DNA of 11,085 nt from JADKCL01 sp031424495 (GTDB lineage Bacteria; Bacteroidota; Bacteroidia; J057; JADKCL01), in the NCBI GenBank assembly GCA_031424495.1, contig JANPHP010000379.1, positions 1 to 11,085 of the forward strand, written 5' to 3'. Numbering within the stretch: the stretch's first letter is position 1; each line of letters starts with the position of its first letter. Positions 1-7,658 of this stretch are shown here, piece after piece. The position numbers and the translations under genes were made by a program. The notes under the pieces are model-generated. The model had not been told where the DNA came from. It made no database searches and saw nothing but the letters and a program-made list of their open reading frames with translations.

Positions 1-1898
1 AGCTCGGCCTGCTGCCGCGCGTGTGGAACGATGGCCGCGTCGTGCATTTGGAGGAATACAACAAGTGCAAAGAAGGCTCAGACACTTGTCTGCACCCTGT
101 CTTGCAGGTTTTCAACGGCGAGAACCTCAAGTGCCGCGTCTACGGGAGCGGCGGCATGAGTTTCGCATTTGACAACCGTGAGCGCGGGCCCCTCTTCTTT
201 TGCTACCTCGACGGCAATATGCAAGCAGATGGCGTCGCCACGCATACGCTTAGCGCATCCGCCAACGACCGCATCCTGCCCAACATCATCCAAGACATGA
301 TCCAAGCAGACTGGCAACACCGTTGGTGTCAAATGCTCTGCGGCCTGCCGGTCAAAATCTTGTATGAAAGCAAGCGCGACCAATGGGAATCCAACCCCGA
401 ATCGTTTACCAAGTTCCTGCACATGATGCGCGGACTCGGCACAGACAGCGTGCCCGAGGCGCAAAGCCACTACATCGACCGCTGGGAGGATGTGCTGGAT
501 GCGACGGATATCATTTCCAAATACAATAACCTGTATGACGAGATGACCAATCCCGACTCTCAGGCCTTTCGCGAGGGGAAATATCCCGAGTTGTTTTCTG
601 AGGTGGATGAGGAATTTTACAACATGGCCGGCGGCTCGATGCGCCGCAATATTTATTACTTCAAAATGGCGATGCTTGGTCGCCCTGCCACCAAGCAACC
701 CCACCAAAGCCAAGGCTACGACCTCACCCAAGACTGGAGCAAGCCACCGGAATTGAATCCCAACCGGGCTGATTACCATCCGGAGGAAAAGCTCGGAACC
801 TATATTGTGGAGATTTTTCACCGCGACATGGTGCGCCTCACGCTCGGCGTGGGCAAGGTGAACCTGTACATGCGCCTCAAAGTGCTCTTTGAGAGCTTGC
901 GCATGATGCGTCCCCCCCTGAGCGAAGGTATGAAAACCGATGCGGTCTACCTGGAAGACTTGCTGAATGGCGCCCCCAAAGGCAGCAACAGCAACCTCAA
1001 GATCCAAGAAATATTGTGCGAGCAATTGCGGGCCAATTTCCCCAACACGCCGCTGAGCAAGGACAACAACCACCTGATGACCCTGGACCAAGTGGCCAAA
1101 GGCATCGACCGCGCGTCCAAGCTGAGCCTGCCCGTAGGCGTGGACCCGCGCAGCCGCTACCTGCTCGCGCAGAACTACGCGCCCCTCACGAGCGTGGAAA
1201 ACATGTTTGTGCCAATGGCATTGCTCGAAAGCGTGACCATGCCTTCTGGTCGCGGCATCAGGCTCAAGGATGAGGATTTTATGGGAATGGAGCATTTCCT
1301 GGCAGCGCTCGCACTGCCCAAGATCGGCCCCAATGCCTACCGGCACCTCTGGAACGACAGCTTGATGCAAGCAGTCGACAGCCCGCTCGCGGCATTTGAC
1401 GAGGCCCTCCAAATCTCATGCGGCAAGGCAGGTTCAGGATTGGCCTTCACCAGCCTTTTGATGAGCCAAACCGATGGCGGCAAGGGCGGCATGGTCGTCG
1501 TGCATATATTGCGCGACACCCGCAAGGATCAGAGCCTGATCGTGGGCGAACGCATCTCGGATCGCCTGCGCGAGTTTTTGAAGGAAGCCAAGATAGAATA
1601 TGTGGATCGCGGCGAGGGCAATGCCCGCACCAAGGTGCAGACCTTCCTCAATCGCCTTTTCATGCAAGCGCCCCCAGAAACGGAAAAGCTGCTCATTGCC
1701 AGCTTCTTTCACCGCAACAGCGTGCCCGGTTTTGACCTCGTCGGCAGCATCGATCGCCTCGACACCCTCAAGCTCGCCGACCTGCTCGCCAACAAAGACG
1801 TGCAGCCCGATCGCCCGAATTTGGTGACGAAGGTCACCGATGCAAAGAAAATCGAGGCCTACCTGGACCAAATGGTCGCCGAGACGGCGATGGCCTAA
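1..1898 (+). CDS. Large cytoplasmic protein of unknown function, 5' end outside the window
   Basis: The frame is open from the left edge (first complete codon at 3) to the TAA at 1896-1898, giving at least 631 residues. A GTG at 21 could serve as a start, but the six codons before it are also open and read as ordinary protein (LGLLPR), so the gene most likely begins upstream. I see no signal peptide, no membrane segment and no motif I can tie to a family. The composition is that of a soluble, mixed helical protein; the N-terminal third is rich in Trp, Met and Cys, and the C-terminal part contains an alternating strand/helix stretch (GGMVVVHILRD followed by a charged helix). It converges with the small gene at 2133-2381. 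A long minus-strand frame lies opposite, but its composition is that of a shadow. That this is a real gene is fairly certain; its function is unknown. Confidence 0.8.
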   Translation, partial: LGLLPRVWNDGRVVHLEEYNKCKEGSDTCLHPVLQVFNGENLKCRVYGSGGMSFAFDNRERGPLFFCYLDGNMQADGVATHTLSASANDRILPNIIQDMIQADWQHRWCQMLCGLPVKILYESKRDQWESNPESFTKFLHMMRGLGTDSVPEAQSHYIDRWEDVLDATDIISKYNNLYDEMTNPDSQAFREGKYPELFSEVDEEFYNMAGGSMRRNIYYFKMAMLGRPATKQPHQSQGYDLTQDWSKPPELNPNRADYHPEEKLGTYIVEIFHRDMVRLTLGVGKVNLYMRLKVLFESLRMMRPPLSEGMKTDAVYLEDLLNGAPKGSNSNLKIQEILCEQLRANFPNTPLSKDNNHLMTLDQVAKGIDRASKLSLPVGVDPRSRYLLAQNYAPLTSVENMFVPMALLESVTMPSGRGIRLKDEDFMGMEHFLAALALPKIGPNAYRHLWNDSLMQAVDSPLAAFDEALQISCGKAGSGLAFTSLLMSQTDGGKGGMVVVHILRDTRKDQSLIVGERISDRLREFLKEAKIEYVDRGEGNARTKVQTFLNRLFMQAPPETEKLLIASFFHRNSVPGFDLVGSIDRLDTLKLADLLANKDVQPDRPNLVTKVTDAKKIEAYLDQMVAETAMA

Positions 1899-1901
1899 TA
1901 C

Positions 1902-1929
1902 GAACCCACGGCCTCCGGTCGTAGGGTTC
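1902..1929 (+). terminator. Strong hairpin just after the first gene
   Basis: Left arm GAACCCACGGCC and right arm GGTCGTAGGGTTC pair over 12 bp with one G-T wobble and one bulged A around a TCC loop, starting 3 bp after the stop codon. No T-run follows, so this is either a factor-dependent terminator or an mRNA 3'-end stabiliser. The structure is seen directly; the role is inferred. Confidence 0.5.
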
Positions 1930-1934
1930 TCGAA

Positions 1935-1978
1935 ATGCCGCCTTTGCCTGTCCCGCTCAGCGAGCGGGGGCGGGGCAT
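1935..1978 (+). terminator. Second GC-rich hairpin in the convergent gap
   Basis: An inner perfect 7-bp stem (CCCGCTC at 1952-1958, GAGCGGG at 1962-1968, loop AGC) sits inside weaker outer pairing between ATGCC and GGCAT. It is followed by GCGAAAAAGAAATT rather than a T-run. Together with the preceding hairpin it likely ends plus-strand transcription before the convergent gene. Confidence 0.4.
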
Positions 1979-2071
1979 GCGAAAAAGAAATTAGGTGATG
2001 CGCTAAACACAACGTACGCTGTGAATCTCACTCCGGAAAAGCAATTGCCAATTGCACTGGAAGTGTATTTC

Positions 2072-2121
2072 CATCAAAAATGATGATTCGTAGTCGCAGG
2101 GCATTCCCAGCGACTACGAAT
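2072..2121 (-). terminator. Rho-independent terminator of the minus-strand small gene
   Basis: ATTCGTAGTCGC (2086-2097) and GCGACTACGAAT (2110-2121) are perfect 12-bp inverted copies. A further GGG/CCC pair inside leaves a CATT loop. Read on the minus strand, the stem lies 11 bp after the stop codon at 2133 and is followed by CATCATTTTT, a short T-run, as expected for an intrinsic terminator. Confidence 0.75.
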
Positions 2122-2132
2122 GACCAATCCCC

Positions 2133-2381
2133 TCACTCCACCTGCTGCAGCGTGATCGTACCATGCTTGCTGAACAGCTTCTTCTGAAAGCTCAAAATCT
2201 TCCATGTTTGATTTCCAAACTGCACGGTGTCGCCGACGGCCAAGCTTGGATGCGGCACGCGATTGATCGTGAGATTTACCTTTTTCTTGTGGTCATCGGG
2301 ATCCTTGTAGGCACCGCCTGCAGCTACTGCGACCCCGTTAATTTCATCAACCGTCGTTTCAGTGAGGGTATATTCTTGCAT
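2133..2381 (-). CDS. Small protein of unknown function (82 aa)
   Basis: A minus-strand frame starts at the ATG at 2381-2379 (MQEYTLTETTVDEING) and ends at 2133. The frame stays open upstream to a TTG at 2423, but the ATG start is preferred because the extra 14 residues look random. The C-terminal half (VGDTVQFGNQTWKILSF) alternates hydrophobic and polar residues in a pattern typical of a small SH3-like beta-barrel; this is a structural impression, not a family match. There is no signal peptide or membrane segment. The gene is divergent from the sensor kinase gene, with 144 bp between the two starts, and is followed by a clear terminator, which supports it being a real single-gene transcript. 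A functional assignment is not possible. Confidence 0.6.
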   Translation of the reverse strand: MQEYTLTETTVDEINGVAVAAGGAYKDPDDHKKKVNLTINRVPHPSLAVGDTVQFGNQTWKILSFQKKLFSKHGTITLQQVE

Positions 2382-2525
2382 CTTTGTCGTTGAAATCCAC
2401 TTGCAGCCCCCAATATTGAACAATCAAAAATGGAATCGCAAGCCATAGGACGTGAATCGTCGCCTGTTTTTGATTCCTCATCCTTCACCGTATCTTGTGA
2501 CCGATTCATTGAATTTGTGGCTAGG

Positions 2526-5414
2526 ATGCTGATCCACTTGAACAAGATATTCCTGAGTCTCATCGGGATCTGCGGCCTGCTGTTGTGGGTGTGGACTCCT
2601 ATGTCTGCCCAGCAGCCTGCCTATTTCATGCTCGGCGAAAAGCAGTTTGAGGGCGTGCAAATCTATGATGTGATCCAAGACCAGCAAAGCAACTATTGGT
2701 TTGCGACGGATGAGGGCATCTTCAAACACGATGGCTATACTTTTGAGCGTATCGAATGCAAGGAAATGATCGGCTCTTCGGTTTTTGGTTTTGTGATGAA
2801 TGCGTGTGGTACGATTTTTTGCTTCAACCTCAATCACCAGATTGTCAAGATTGAAGATGGCGCTGCCTCGGTGATCTACGAGTTGCAAAATGATGAGCGC
2901 GTATCCGACATCCACATCACTGTGACGCCCGAGGACCTATTGCTAGTGGTCACCAAAAAAATACTGCTGATGGATGCCGAAGGCCACATTGTGCAGCGAT
3001 CAAAAATCACGAAAAATTATATTGGAGATCTGTTTTTCACACAAAAGGGCAACTTTGTATGCCACCTGAGCAGCCGCGACTCATTGCTCGAGATCACAGC
3101 AAACGGAACTCGGATCGTCCCGCTGCTGCATGAGCAAGCACCGATCGTGGGCCTGCTCAAGTTTTTTCGCATCCAAGGTCGTGCATACGCCATCAATCTA
3201 GCCAGCAAGGATGTTTTTACTTTCAGCGAAGACGACTACGCGCTTACGCCCATCCACACCAAACCCTTCCTGCCCGCCAGCGAATTCCTGAGGTTTTACA
3301 ATGTGAATGATCAGTTGTGGATCGCAGGTACGGTTGCAGGCGTGCGCCTGATGGACAAGCATTCCCCCTCTCAAGCCAGCGAAGTCTGGTTTCCTCAATA
3401 CCTCATTTCCACGGTTTTCAAGGACCAAGAGGGCAATCTGCTGCTGACGACCTTTAACAATGGCGTGATTGTGATCCCAGATATGGACATCCCAGACGCA
3501 GTACCGATTCCAGGCGGGCAATTGGTCATGGGTTTGTGTACCGATTCAGATCTCGGGATTTTGATGGGCACAGCCACCGGGCGGCTGCTCGCGGTGAAGG
3601 ATGGGAAAATGACCCAAATCAGCGATGCTGGCATCAAGTCATTGGCGGCCGTTTACAGTTGGCCGGGGCAGCCTTTGGTCATTTATGACGACGGCAAGCT
3701 TCGAGCTTACGACAAACGTTCAGGCCAAATCCACACCATCGGTGCAGGCTCCCTCAAGGGCGCAATTGCCATGGACGCATCCACCTATTACCTCGCACTC
3801 AATACCGGCATGAGCAAGATCATTTGGGATGGTCGAGGTGAATTTGTGCAAACCGATGTACCGCAGCTTGCGATGCGCAGCTATGCCATCGCACTCGATA
3901 CCGCTGCCAATCTGATTTATCTATCGACAGCCGACGGCATGAAGGCATTTGCAGCGGATGGCACGGTGACCGATCTCCTTTTTAATGAGGAACGCATATT
4001 CGCAAATGATGCTACGTTTGGCAACGGCAGCTTGTACATTGCGACCAAAAACCAAGGGCTTTTGATCGCCCAAAAGGGAAAGCCCATTGCCCATATCCAA
4101 CATCAACTTGCAGGAAAACCGCTGGAATTCAAGCAACTGATCCTACATGCCGGGCAGCTCTATGCCGCGACGTCTGCGGGATTGGTGGTGATGGAGCCTG
4201 ATGGGAAAAAGTTTACGCAGCTCAACCAAGCAAATGGCTTGGGAAGCAGCAAGGTCATCGATTTTGCGCTCGACGACGATCAGCTTTGGCTCACGCACGC
4301 CAAGGGCGTGCAGCACCTGCGCTTGGAGTCGCTGCATCAGGCTGTGCCAGCCACCGCCATCGTACTCACACAAGTGACCGTCAACGACTCCCTGCACCCA
4401 CAGATCGGGGAACGCGGCTTCTTTGACCACACCCAACGCAAGTTTCGATTTCAGATCTCCACCCCCACCCTGCGCTACCGCGCCAATATTGTCTATCACT
4501 ACCGCCTGCTCGGCTATGAAGATACCTGGGCCACAGCCACTTACCAAAACCACGAATTCACCTACAATGCCCTAGGCCCCGGCGAATATACCTTTGAGGC
4601 CAACGCTGAAAATCAAGGCAACATCAGCAATATCGTCACCTATCGATTTTCCATTTCGGCGCCCTTGTATGCACGGTGGTGGTTCATAGTGGCTGTCGCG
4701 TTGCTCATGCTAGCACTGATCACGCTGATCTATTTGCGACAGCTGCGGGTGCAGCGCCGCAAAGATAGTCTGCTCAATGAGCTCAACCTTTCGCGGCTCA
4801 CTGCAATCCAATCGCAGATGAATCCCCACTTCATCTTCAATGCCCTCAACTCGATCCAAGACCTCGTCTTGCAAGGCGACATCGACAATTCCTATACCTT
4901 CATCACCAAGTTTGCCAACCTCGTGCGGCGCACCCTGAACTATTCCGACAAGGACTTTATTGAGTTTGAGCAGGAGATGGAATTGCTGAAATTGTACCTC
5001 GCTTTGGAAAAATTGCGTTTCAAGCATGATTTTGAGTACACGATCGATTCCGAAGACATCGACGACATACAGGTGCCGCCGATGCTGATCCAGCCATTTG
5101 TCGAGAATGCCCTCATCCATGGACTGATCCACCGAGAAGGTCCCAAGCGGCTCGACATTCGTTTTGAATTGGGGGAGACATTGATTTGCACGGTGCAAGA
5201 CAATGGCGTGGGCCGAGAAAAGGCACGTGAGATCAAGGCAAGGCAAGGCGCAGCCGCAGAGTCATTTTCGGGAGCGGCGATACGCAAACGGTTTGCCATC
5301 TTGCGGGCGCACTTTGAGGGTGAATTGGGGTTTGAATATGAGGATTTGATGGAAAACGGATTGCCCTTGGGCACGAAGGTTACATTACAGATTCCCGTAA
5401 AACGTAGGTTTTGA
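2526..5414 (+). CDS. Sensor histidine kinase, LytS-type, with periplasmic beta-propeller and Y_Y_Y domain
   Basis: Membrane sensor kinase of 962 residues. I chose the ATG at 2526 because it opens a clear signal peptide (MLIHLNKIFLSLIGICG..., likely cut after A28). The in-frame ATG at 2430 would put 32 polar residues ahead of it. Residues of about 40-640 form a periplasmic repeat domain with Reg_prop-like propeller blades, clearest at about 46-76 (YDVIQDQQSNYWFATDEGIF) and about 296-318 (FKDQEGNLLLTTFNNGV). A Y_Y_Y beta-sandwich follows at about 653-712 (YHYRLLGYEDTW). One membrane helix lies at about 718-738, then a short coiled linker. The His_kinase domain has the phospho-acceptor H768 in QMNPHFIFNAL. 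The ATPase domain has the N-box (PFVENALIHG, N861) and the G-box (DNGVG, 892-896). These features match kinases that pair with LytTR regulators, and one follows 74 bp downstream. The ligand cannot be read from the sequence; related propeller sensors in hybrid systems bind glycans. The kinase carries no receiver domain, so the phosphate should go to the neighbour. Confidence 0.93.
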   Translation: MLIHLNKIFLSLIGICGLLLWVWTPMSAQQPAYFMLGEKQFEGVQIYDVIQDQQSNYWFATDEGIFKHDGYTFERIECKEMIGSSVFGFVMNACGTIFCFNLNHQIVKIEDGAASVIYELQNDERVSDIHITVTPEDLLLVVTKKILLMDAEGHIVQRSKITKNYIGDLFFTQKGNFVCHLSSRDSLLEITANGTRIVPLLHEQAPIVGLLKFFRIQGRAYAINLASKDVFTFSEDDYALTPIHTKPFLPASEFLRFYNVNDQLWIAGTVAGVRLMDKHSPSQASEVWFPQYLISTVFKDQEGNLLLTTFNNGVIVIPDMDIPDAVPIPGGQLVMGLCTDSDLGILMGTATGRLLAVKDGKMTQISDAGIKSLAAVYSWPGQPLVIYDDGKLRAYDKRSGQIHTIGAGSLKGAIAMDASTYYLALNTGMSKIIWDGRGEFVQTDVPQLAMRSYAIALDTAANLIYLSTADGMKAFAADGTVTDLLFNEERIFANDATFGNGSLYIATKNQGLLIAQKGKPIAHIQHQLAGKPLEFKQLILHAGQLYAATSAGLVVMEPDGKKFTQLNQANGLGSSKVIDFALDDDQLWLTHAKGVQHLRLESLHQAVPATAIVLTQVTVNDSLHPQIGERGFFDHTQRKFRFQISTPTLRYRANIVYHYRLLGYEDTWATATYQNHEFTYNALGPGEYTFEANAENQGNISNIVTYRFSISAPLYARWWFIVAVALLMLALITLIYLRQLRVQRRKDSLLNELNLSRLTAIQSQMNPHFIFNALNSIQDLVLQGDIDNSYTFITKFANLVRRTLNYSDKDFIEFEQEMELLKLYLALEKLRFKHDFEYTIDSEDIDDIQVPPMLIQPFVENALIHGLIHREGPKRLDIRFELGETLICTVQDNGVGREKAREIKARQGAAAESFSGAAIRKRFAILRAHFEGELGFEYEDLMENGLPLGTKVTLQIPVKRRF

Positions 5415-5488
5415 GCCGTTGCTCAATTACTTTGGCGATTCATGAAAAAAAGACGCGGTCACATATCAGAAGCTAGCATTCTTGCCCC

Positions 5489-6232
5489 ATGACCAAAATC
5501 AAGGCCATATTGGTAGATGACGAGGAAAGCGCAAGAAATGTGCTGAGCAACCTGCTGCTGCGATTTTGCCCCGAGGTCGAGCTCATGGATAAGTGCTCCA
5601 ACATTCCCCAGGCCGTCGCCAGCATCCAATTGCACAAACCAGACTTGGTATTTCTCGACATCCAAATGCCACAATATTCGGGCTATGAGATTGTCAAGTT
5701 TTTTGAGAAGATAGATTTCGAAATCATCTTTGTCACGGCTTACGGCAACTATGCAGTGCGTGCATTTGAGCTTGCAGCGGTCGATTACCTCCTCAAACCG
5801 GTGGATATCGACCGACTCAAACTCGCAGTGGGGCGTGCACGCAACCAAGTCGATCTCAAAAGGCAAGCCGAGCGCCTCAGTTTCCTGAGCAATACCCTGC
5901 ACGCCAAGGAGGTCAAGAATATCATGGTTTCTGAAAAAGGCTACCAGCAAGTGATTTCATTGGAAACCGTCGTGGCCATCGAGGCCCAAGAGTCCTACTG
6001 TCTCATCCATACCACCGATAAGAAATTCATCGTGAGCAAAAATCTCAAGCACTATGAAACCATGCTTGAGGGCAATCCTGAATTTTTACGTGTTCATAAA
6101 TCATGGCTCATCCACAAAGCCCAAATCGTGAACTATTCCAAGTCAGATTTGTCGATCAATATGGCCGGTGGCTTGATCGCCAAACTCTCCAAGTACAAGA
6201 AATTGGAGTTTGAGCAGGCGATGTTGGGGTGA
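5489..6232 (+). CDS. LytTR-family response regulator
   Basis: A cytoplasmic DNA-binding regulator of 247 residues, the usual length for the LytR/AlgR class. The receiver domain (about 1-120) has the acidic pocket D10-D11, the phospho-acceptor D57 in VFLDIQMP, T83 in FVTAYGNYAVRAFE, and K103 in DYLLKPV. The LytTR DNA-binding domain occupies about 140-246, with the family pattern IEAQESYCLIHT, then FLRVHKSWLIH, then the C-terminal KLSKYKKLEF. The ATG at 5489 starts directly at the first receiver strand. It lies 74 bp after the sensor kinase on the same strand, so the two are probably co-transcribed and act as a two-component pair. The last 28 codons are repeated, slightly diverged, at 7468-7556. 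The family normally binds paired direct repeats, and four such pairs lie upstream of the four downstream genes, making this protein the prime candidate for their regulator (inference). Confidence 0.95.
   Translation: MTKIKAILVDDEESARNVLSNLLLRFCPEVELMDKCSNIPQAVASIQLHKPDLVFLDIQMPQYSGYEIVKFFEKIDFEIIFVTAYGNYAVRAFELAAVDYLLKPVDIDRLKLAVGRARNQVDLKRQAERLSFLSNTLHAKEVKNIMVSEKGYQQVISLETVVAIEAQESYCLIHTTDKKFIVSKNLKHYETMLEGNPEFLRVHKSWLIHKAQIVNYSKSDLSINMAGGLIAKLSKYKKLEFEQAMLG
6147..6229 (+). repeat. Left copy of an 83-bp direct repeat (3' end of the response-regulator gene)
   Basis: This stretch codes for the last residues of the LytTR protein (LSINMAGGLIAKLSKYKKLE and onward). It recurs 1321 bp downstream at 7468-7550 with 80 of 83 bases identical. 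Similarity stops at the base before the stop codon on the right and within a few bases of 6147 on the left. The Rpn-like gene lies between the two copies. Confidence 0.95.
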
Positions 6233-6463
6233 CGGATCGGGCATGCTCAAGCAAGGGAGTCTTGATTCATCTTTCGCCTCAAAAAAATACCCTGACAAGC
6301 CGCTCGCCTCCTGGGATTCCTTTTCATTTTCGATTGCACGCCTCTTGAAAAACGCAGAAAAAAGGATGAAATTTGCAGCCATGAAGGAACTCGGCATCTT
6401 GGCACAAGAATCCCCTAGATCGATGTGCTCGCCCACTGATGTAAACATGCAACTTATAGGGAG
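6233..6463 (+). other. 231-bp gap with a doubtful 74-codon frame ending in an ATGA overlap
   Basis: The gap between the regulator stop and the Rpn-like start. A plus-strand frame from the ATG at 6243 (MLKQGSLDSSFASKKYPDKP...) runs to a TGA at 6465-6467 that overlaps the ATG of the next gene as ATGA. That arrangement would allow translational coupling. The predicted peptide has no recognisable motif, and an equally long frame lies on the other strand, so I do not call it a gene. AGGGAG directly abuts the ATG at 6464. I see no clear promoter or terminator here. Confidence 0.3.
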
Positions 6464-7435
6464 ATGATCATCGCCAACCCCATCTATGACGTGGTCTTCA
6501 AGCGTATGCTCGAAAACGAGCGCGTGGCCAGATTTTTCATCGGCACACTTCTGGAAGAGACGATCACATCGGTAGAAGTCAAACCGCAGGAATTCACTTA
6601 CACGAACGAGCTTGCGGCGCTTGCCGTTTTTCGCTTGGACTTCATCGCCACGATCGTAACTGCAGGTGGTGAATCAAGGAAGGTGCTGATCGAGATCCAA
6701 AAGGCCCAAAACGAGGTCGACCTCATGCGCTTCAGAAACTATCTCGCAGAGCAGTACAAGAAGGAAGACATCGTGAACCAAGAGAAGGTCGTCTTGCCCA
6801 TCACGACGATCTATATCTTGGGTTTCAAACTGCCCGAGATCAAAACCCCCTGCATCAAGGTACAGAGAAATTATCTGGATTTGATCGACCACACGATACT
6901 CGAAACCAAGAGCGACTTTGTGGAGAAGCTTACCCACGACTGCTACGTCGTGCAGGTCAACCGCATTACCGATCGCTATCAGACCAGGCTCGACAAGCTC
7001 TTGAGCGTATTTGAGCAGGCAAATTTTGTCGATGAGAGCAAGATCGTCAAGGTATTCTCACTCGAGACCGACATCGAGGAAGTGAAACTGATCACCGACA
7101 TCTTGCATCACTCAGGGACCAACCCCGCAGAAAAGAAAAAAATCGAGACCGAGCAAGAAGCATGGCGCACGATCGATGTGCAGTTTCAGAAGCAAAGGAA
7201 GGAATACTTGCAGGCTATGCAAGAACTCAAGGAAATGGGACAAGCATTGAATGAGATAGGGCAGGCATTGAATGAGAAAGACCAAGCATTGAATGAGAAA
7301 GACCAAGCATTAAGTGAGAAAGACCAAGCATTGAATGAGATAGGACAAGCATTAAGTGAAAAAGACCAAGCATTAAGTGAAAAAGACAAATTAATCGAAG
7401 AGCTCCTCAATAAACTGAAAGAGAAGGGGGAATAG
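6464..7435 (+). CDS. Rpn-like PD-(D/E)XK nuclease / transposase-family protein with heptad-repeat tail
   Basis: A 323-residue protein. Its N-terminus (NPIYDVVFKRMLENERVARF, then FIGTLLEETI) and the sequence around D59 (FRLDFIATI) and E77-x-Q79 (KVLIEIQKAQ) match the PD-(D/E)XK nuclease family transposases related to E. coli RpnA and Transposase_31. In that family an Asp and an E-x-Q motif make the metal-dependent nuclease site. Residues of about 85-230 form the usual helical remainder (FRNYLAEQYKKE...). From about residue 235 the protein becomes a coiled coil with seven exact heptads (259-307) and a charged end. E. coli Rpn proteins promote RecA-independent recombination and DNA cleavage; whether this one is active is unknown, but the residues seen are present. 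The gene lies between two 83-bp direct repeats of the neighbouring regulator gene, which suggests it arrived by insertion or recombination. Start: the ATG at 6464 begins the conserved motif almost at once, so a few residues could be missing from the N-terminus. Confidence 0.85.
   Translation: MIIANPIYDVVFKRMLENERVARFFIGTLLEETITSVEVKPQEFTYTNELAALAVFRLDFIATIVTAGGESRKVLIEIQKAQNEVDLMRFRNYLAEQYKKEDIVNQEKVVLPITTIYILGFKLPEIKTPCIKVQRNYLDLIDHTILETKSDFVEKLTHDCYVVQVNRITDRYQTRLDKLLSVFEQANFVDESKIVKVFSLETDIEEVKLITDILHHSGTNPAEKKKIETEQEAWRTIDVQFQKQRKEYLQAMQELKEMGQALNEIGQALNEKDQALNEKDQALSEKDQALNEIGQALSEKDQALSEKDKLIEELLNKLKEKGE
7238..7384 (+). repeat. Seven tandem 21-bp repeats coding for coiled-coil heptads
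   Basis: Seven consecutive 21-bp units, each resembling GACCAAGCATTGAATGAGAA plus A, encode heptads of the form (G/D)QAL(N/S)E(K/I). Units differ at only a few bases: GATA or GAAA at the end, TTGAAT or TTAAGT in the middle. Because 21 is divisible by three, a change in copy number alters the coiled-coil length without a frameshift. The array is more AT-rich than the rest of the gene. Confidence 0.95.
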
Positions 7436-7467
7436 GGGCATCAACCCATTGAACTGTTGCACGCCCA

Positions 7468-7556
7468 ATTTGTCGATCAATATGGCCGGTGGCTTGATCG
7501 CCAAACTCTCCAAGTACAAGAAATTGGAGTTTGGGCAGGCGATGCTAGGGACCTGA
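7468..7556 (+). pseudogene. Detached copy of the response regulator's last 28 codons
   Basis: This is the right copy of the 83-bp repeat. The LytTR reading frame is still open (TTG at 7470, LSINMAGGLIAKLSKYKKLE...) and ends in GGG-ACC-TGA, one codon later than in the intact gene. Differences are GAG to GGG (Glu to Gly) and TTG to CTA (both Leu). There is no start codon or remaining domain, so it is a fragment. Its stop lies only 5 bp before the first CCATTCCTGAA operator. It may be the original end of the regulator gene, left behind when the Rpn-like gene entered with a second copy, or the remnant of a second regulator gene. Confidence 0.85.
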
Positions 7557-7561
7557 GCATG

Positions 7562-7629
7562 CCATTCCTGAAGAAAATTGTCCATTCCTGAAAACTTCGG
7601 TCGACGTGATGTGGGTACAGGTAGTTTTG
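7562..7629 (+). promoter_or_regulatory. Paired operator and promoter of secreted-protein gene 1
   Basis: Two perfect CCATTCCTGAA half-sites at 7562-7572 and 7582-7592 (20-bp period, 9-bp spacer GAAAATTGT) lie upstream of TAGTTTTG at 7622-7629, an exact match to the Bacteroidota -7 box TAnnTTTG. The box starts 29 bp after the second half-site. I see no TTG at the -33 position, consistent with dependence on an activator. The second half-site ends 66 bp before the ATG at 7659. Binding by the LytTR protein encoded at 5489-6232 is inferred from the repeat geometry and the neighbourhood. Confidence 0.7.
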
Positions 7630-7658
7630 ATTTTGTCAAAGTACCACAACCTATTTTT

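Noticed and set aside
78..1412. A 444-codon open frame on the minus strand opposite the first gene
   Set aside because: It is a shadow: its product is rich in His, Val and Ala with no motif, and the opposite frame extends further, to the window edge, with normal protein composition.
2510..2517. TGAATTTG as a -7 box for the sensor kinase gene
   Set aside because: It lies only 8 bp before the start codon and has no TTG at a suitable distance upstream, so it would give almost no leader.
2430..2525. Longer N-terminus of the sensor kinase from the ATG at 2430
   Set aside because: It would place 32 polar residues before a clear signal peptide; the ATG at 2526 fits an exported sensor.
5442..5492. 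A 16-codon leader peptide (MKKRRGHISEASILAP) ending at the regulator start
   Set aside because: It overlaps the regulator ATG as ATGA, but it is very short, has no attenuator hairpin next to it, and could easily arise by chance.
6230..7467. A classical insertion sequence around the Rpn-like gene
   Set aside because: I see no terminal inverted repeats and no short target duplication; the flanking 83-bp copies are host coding sequence.
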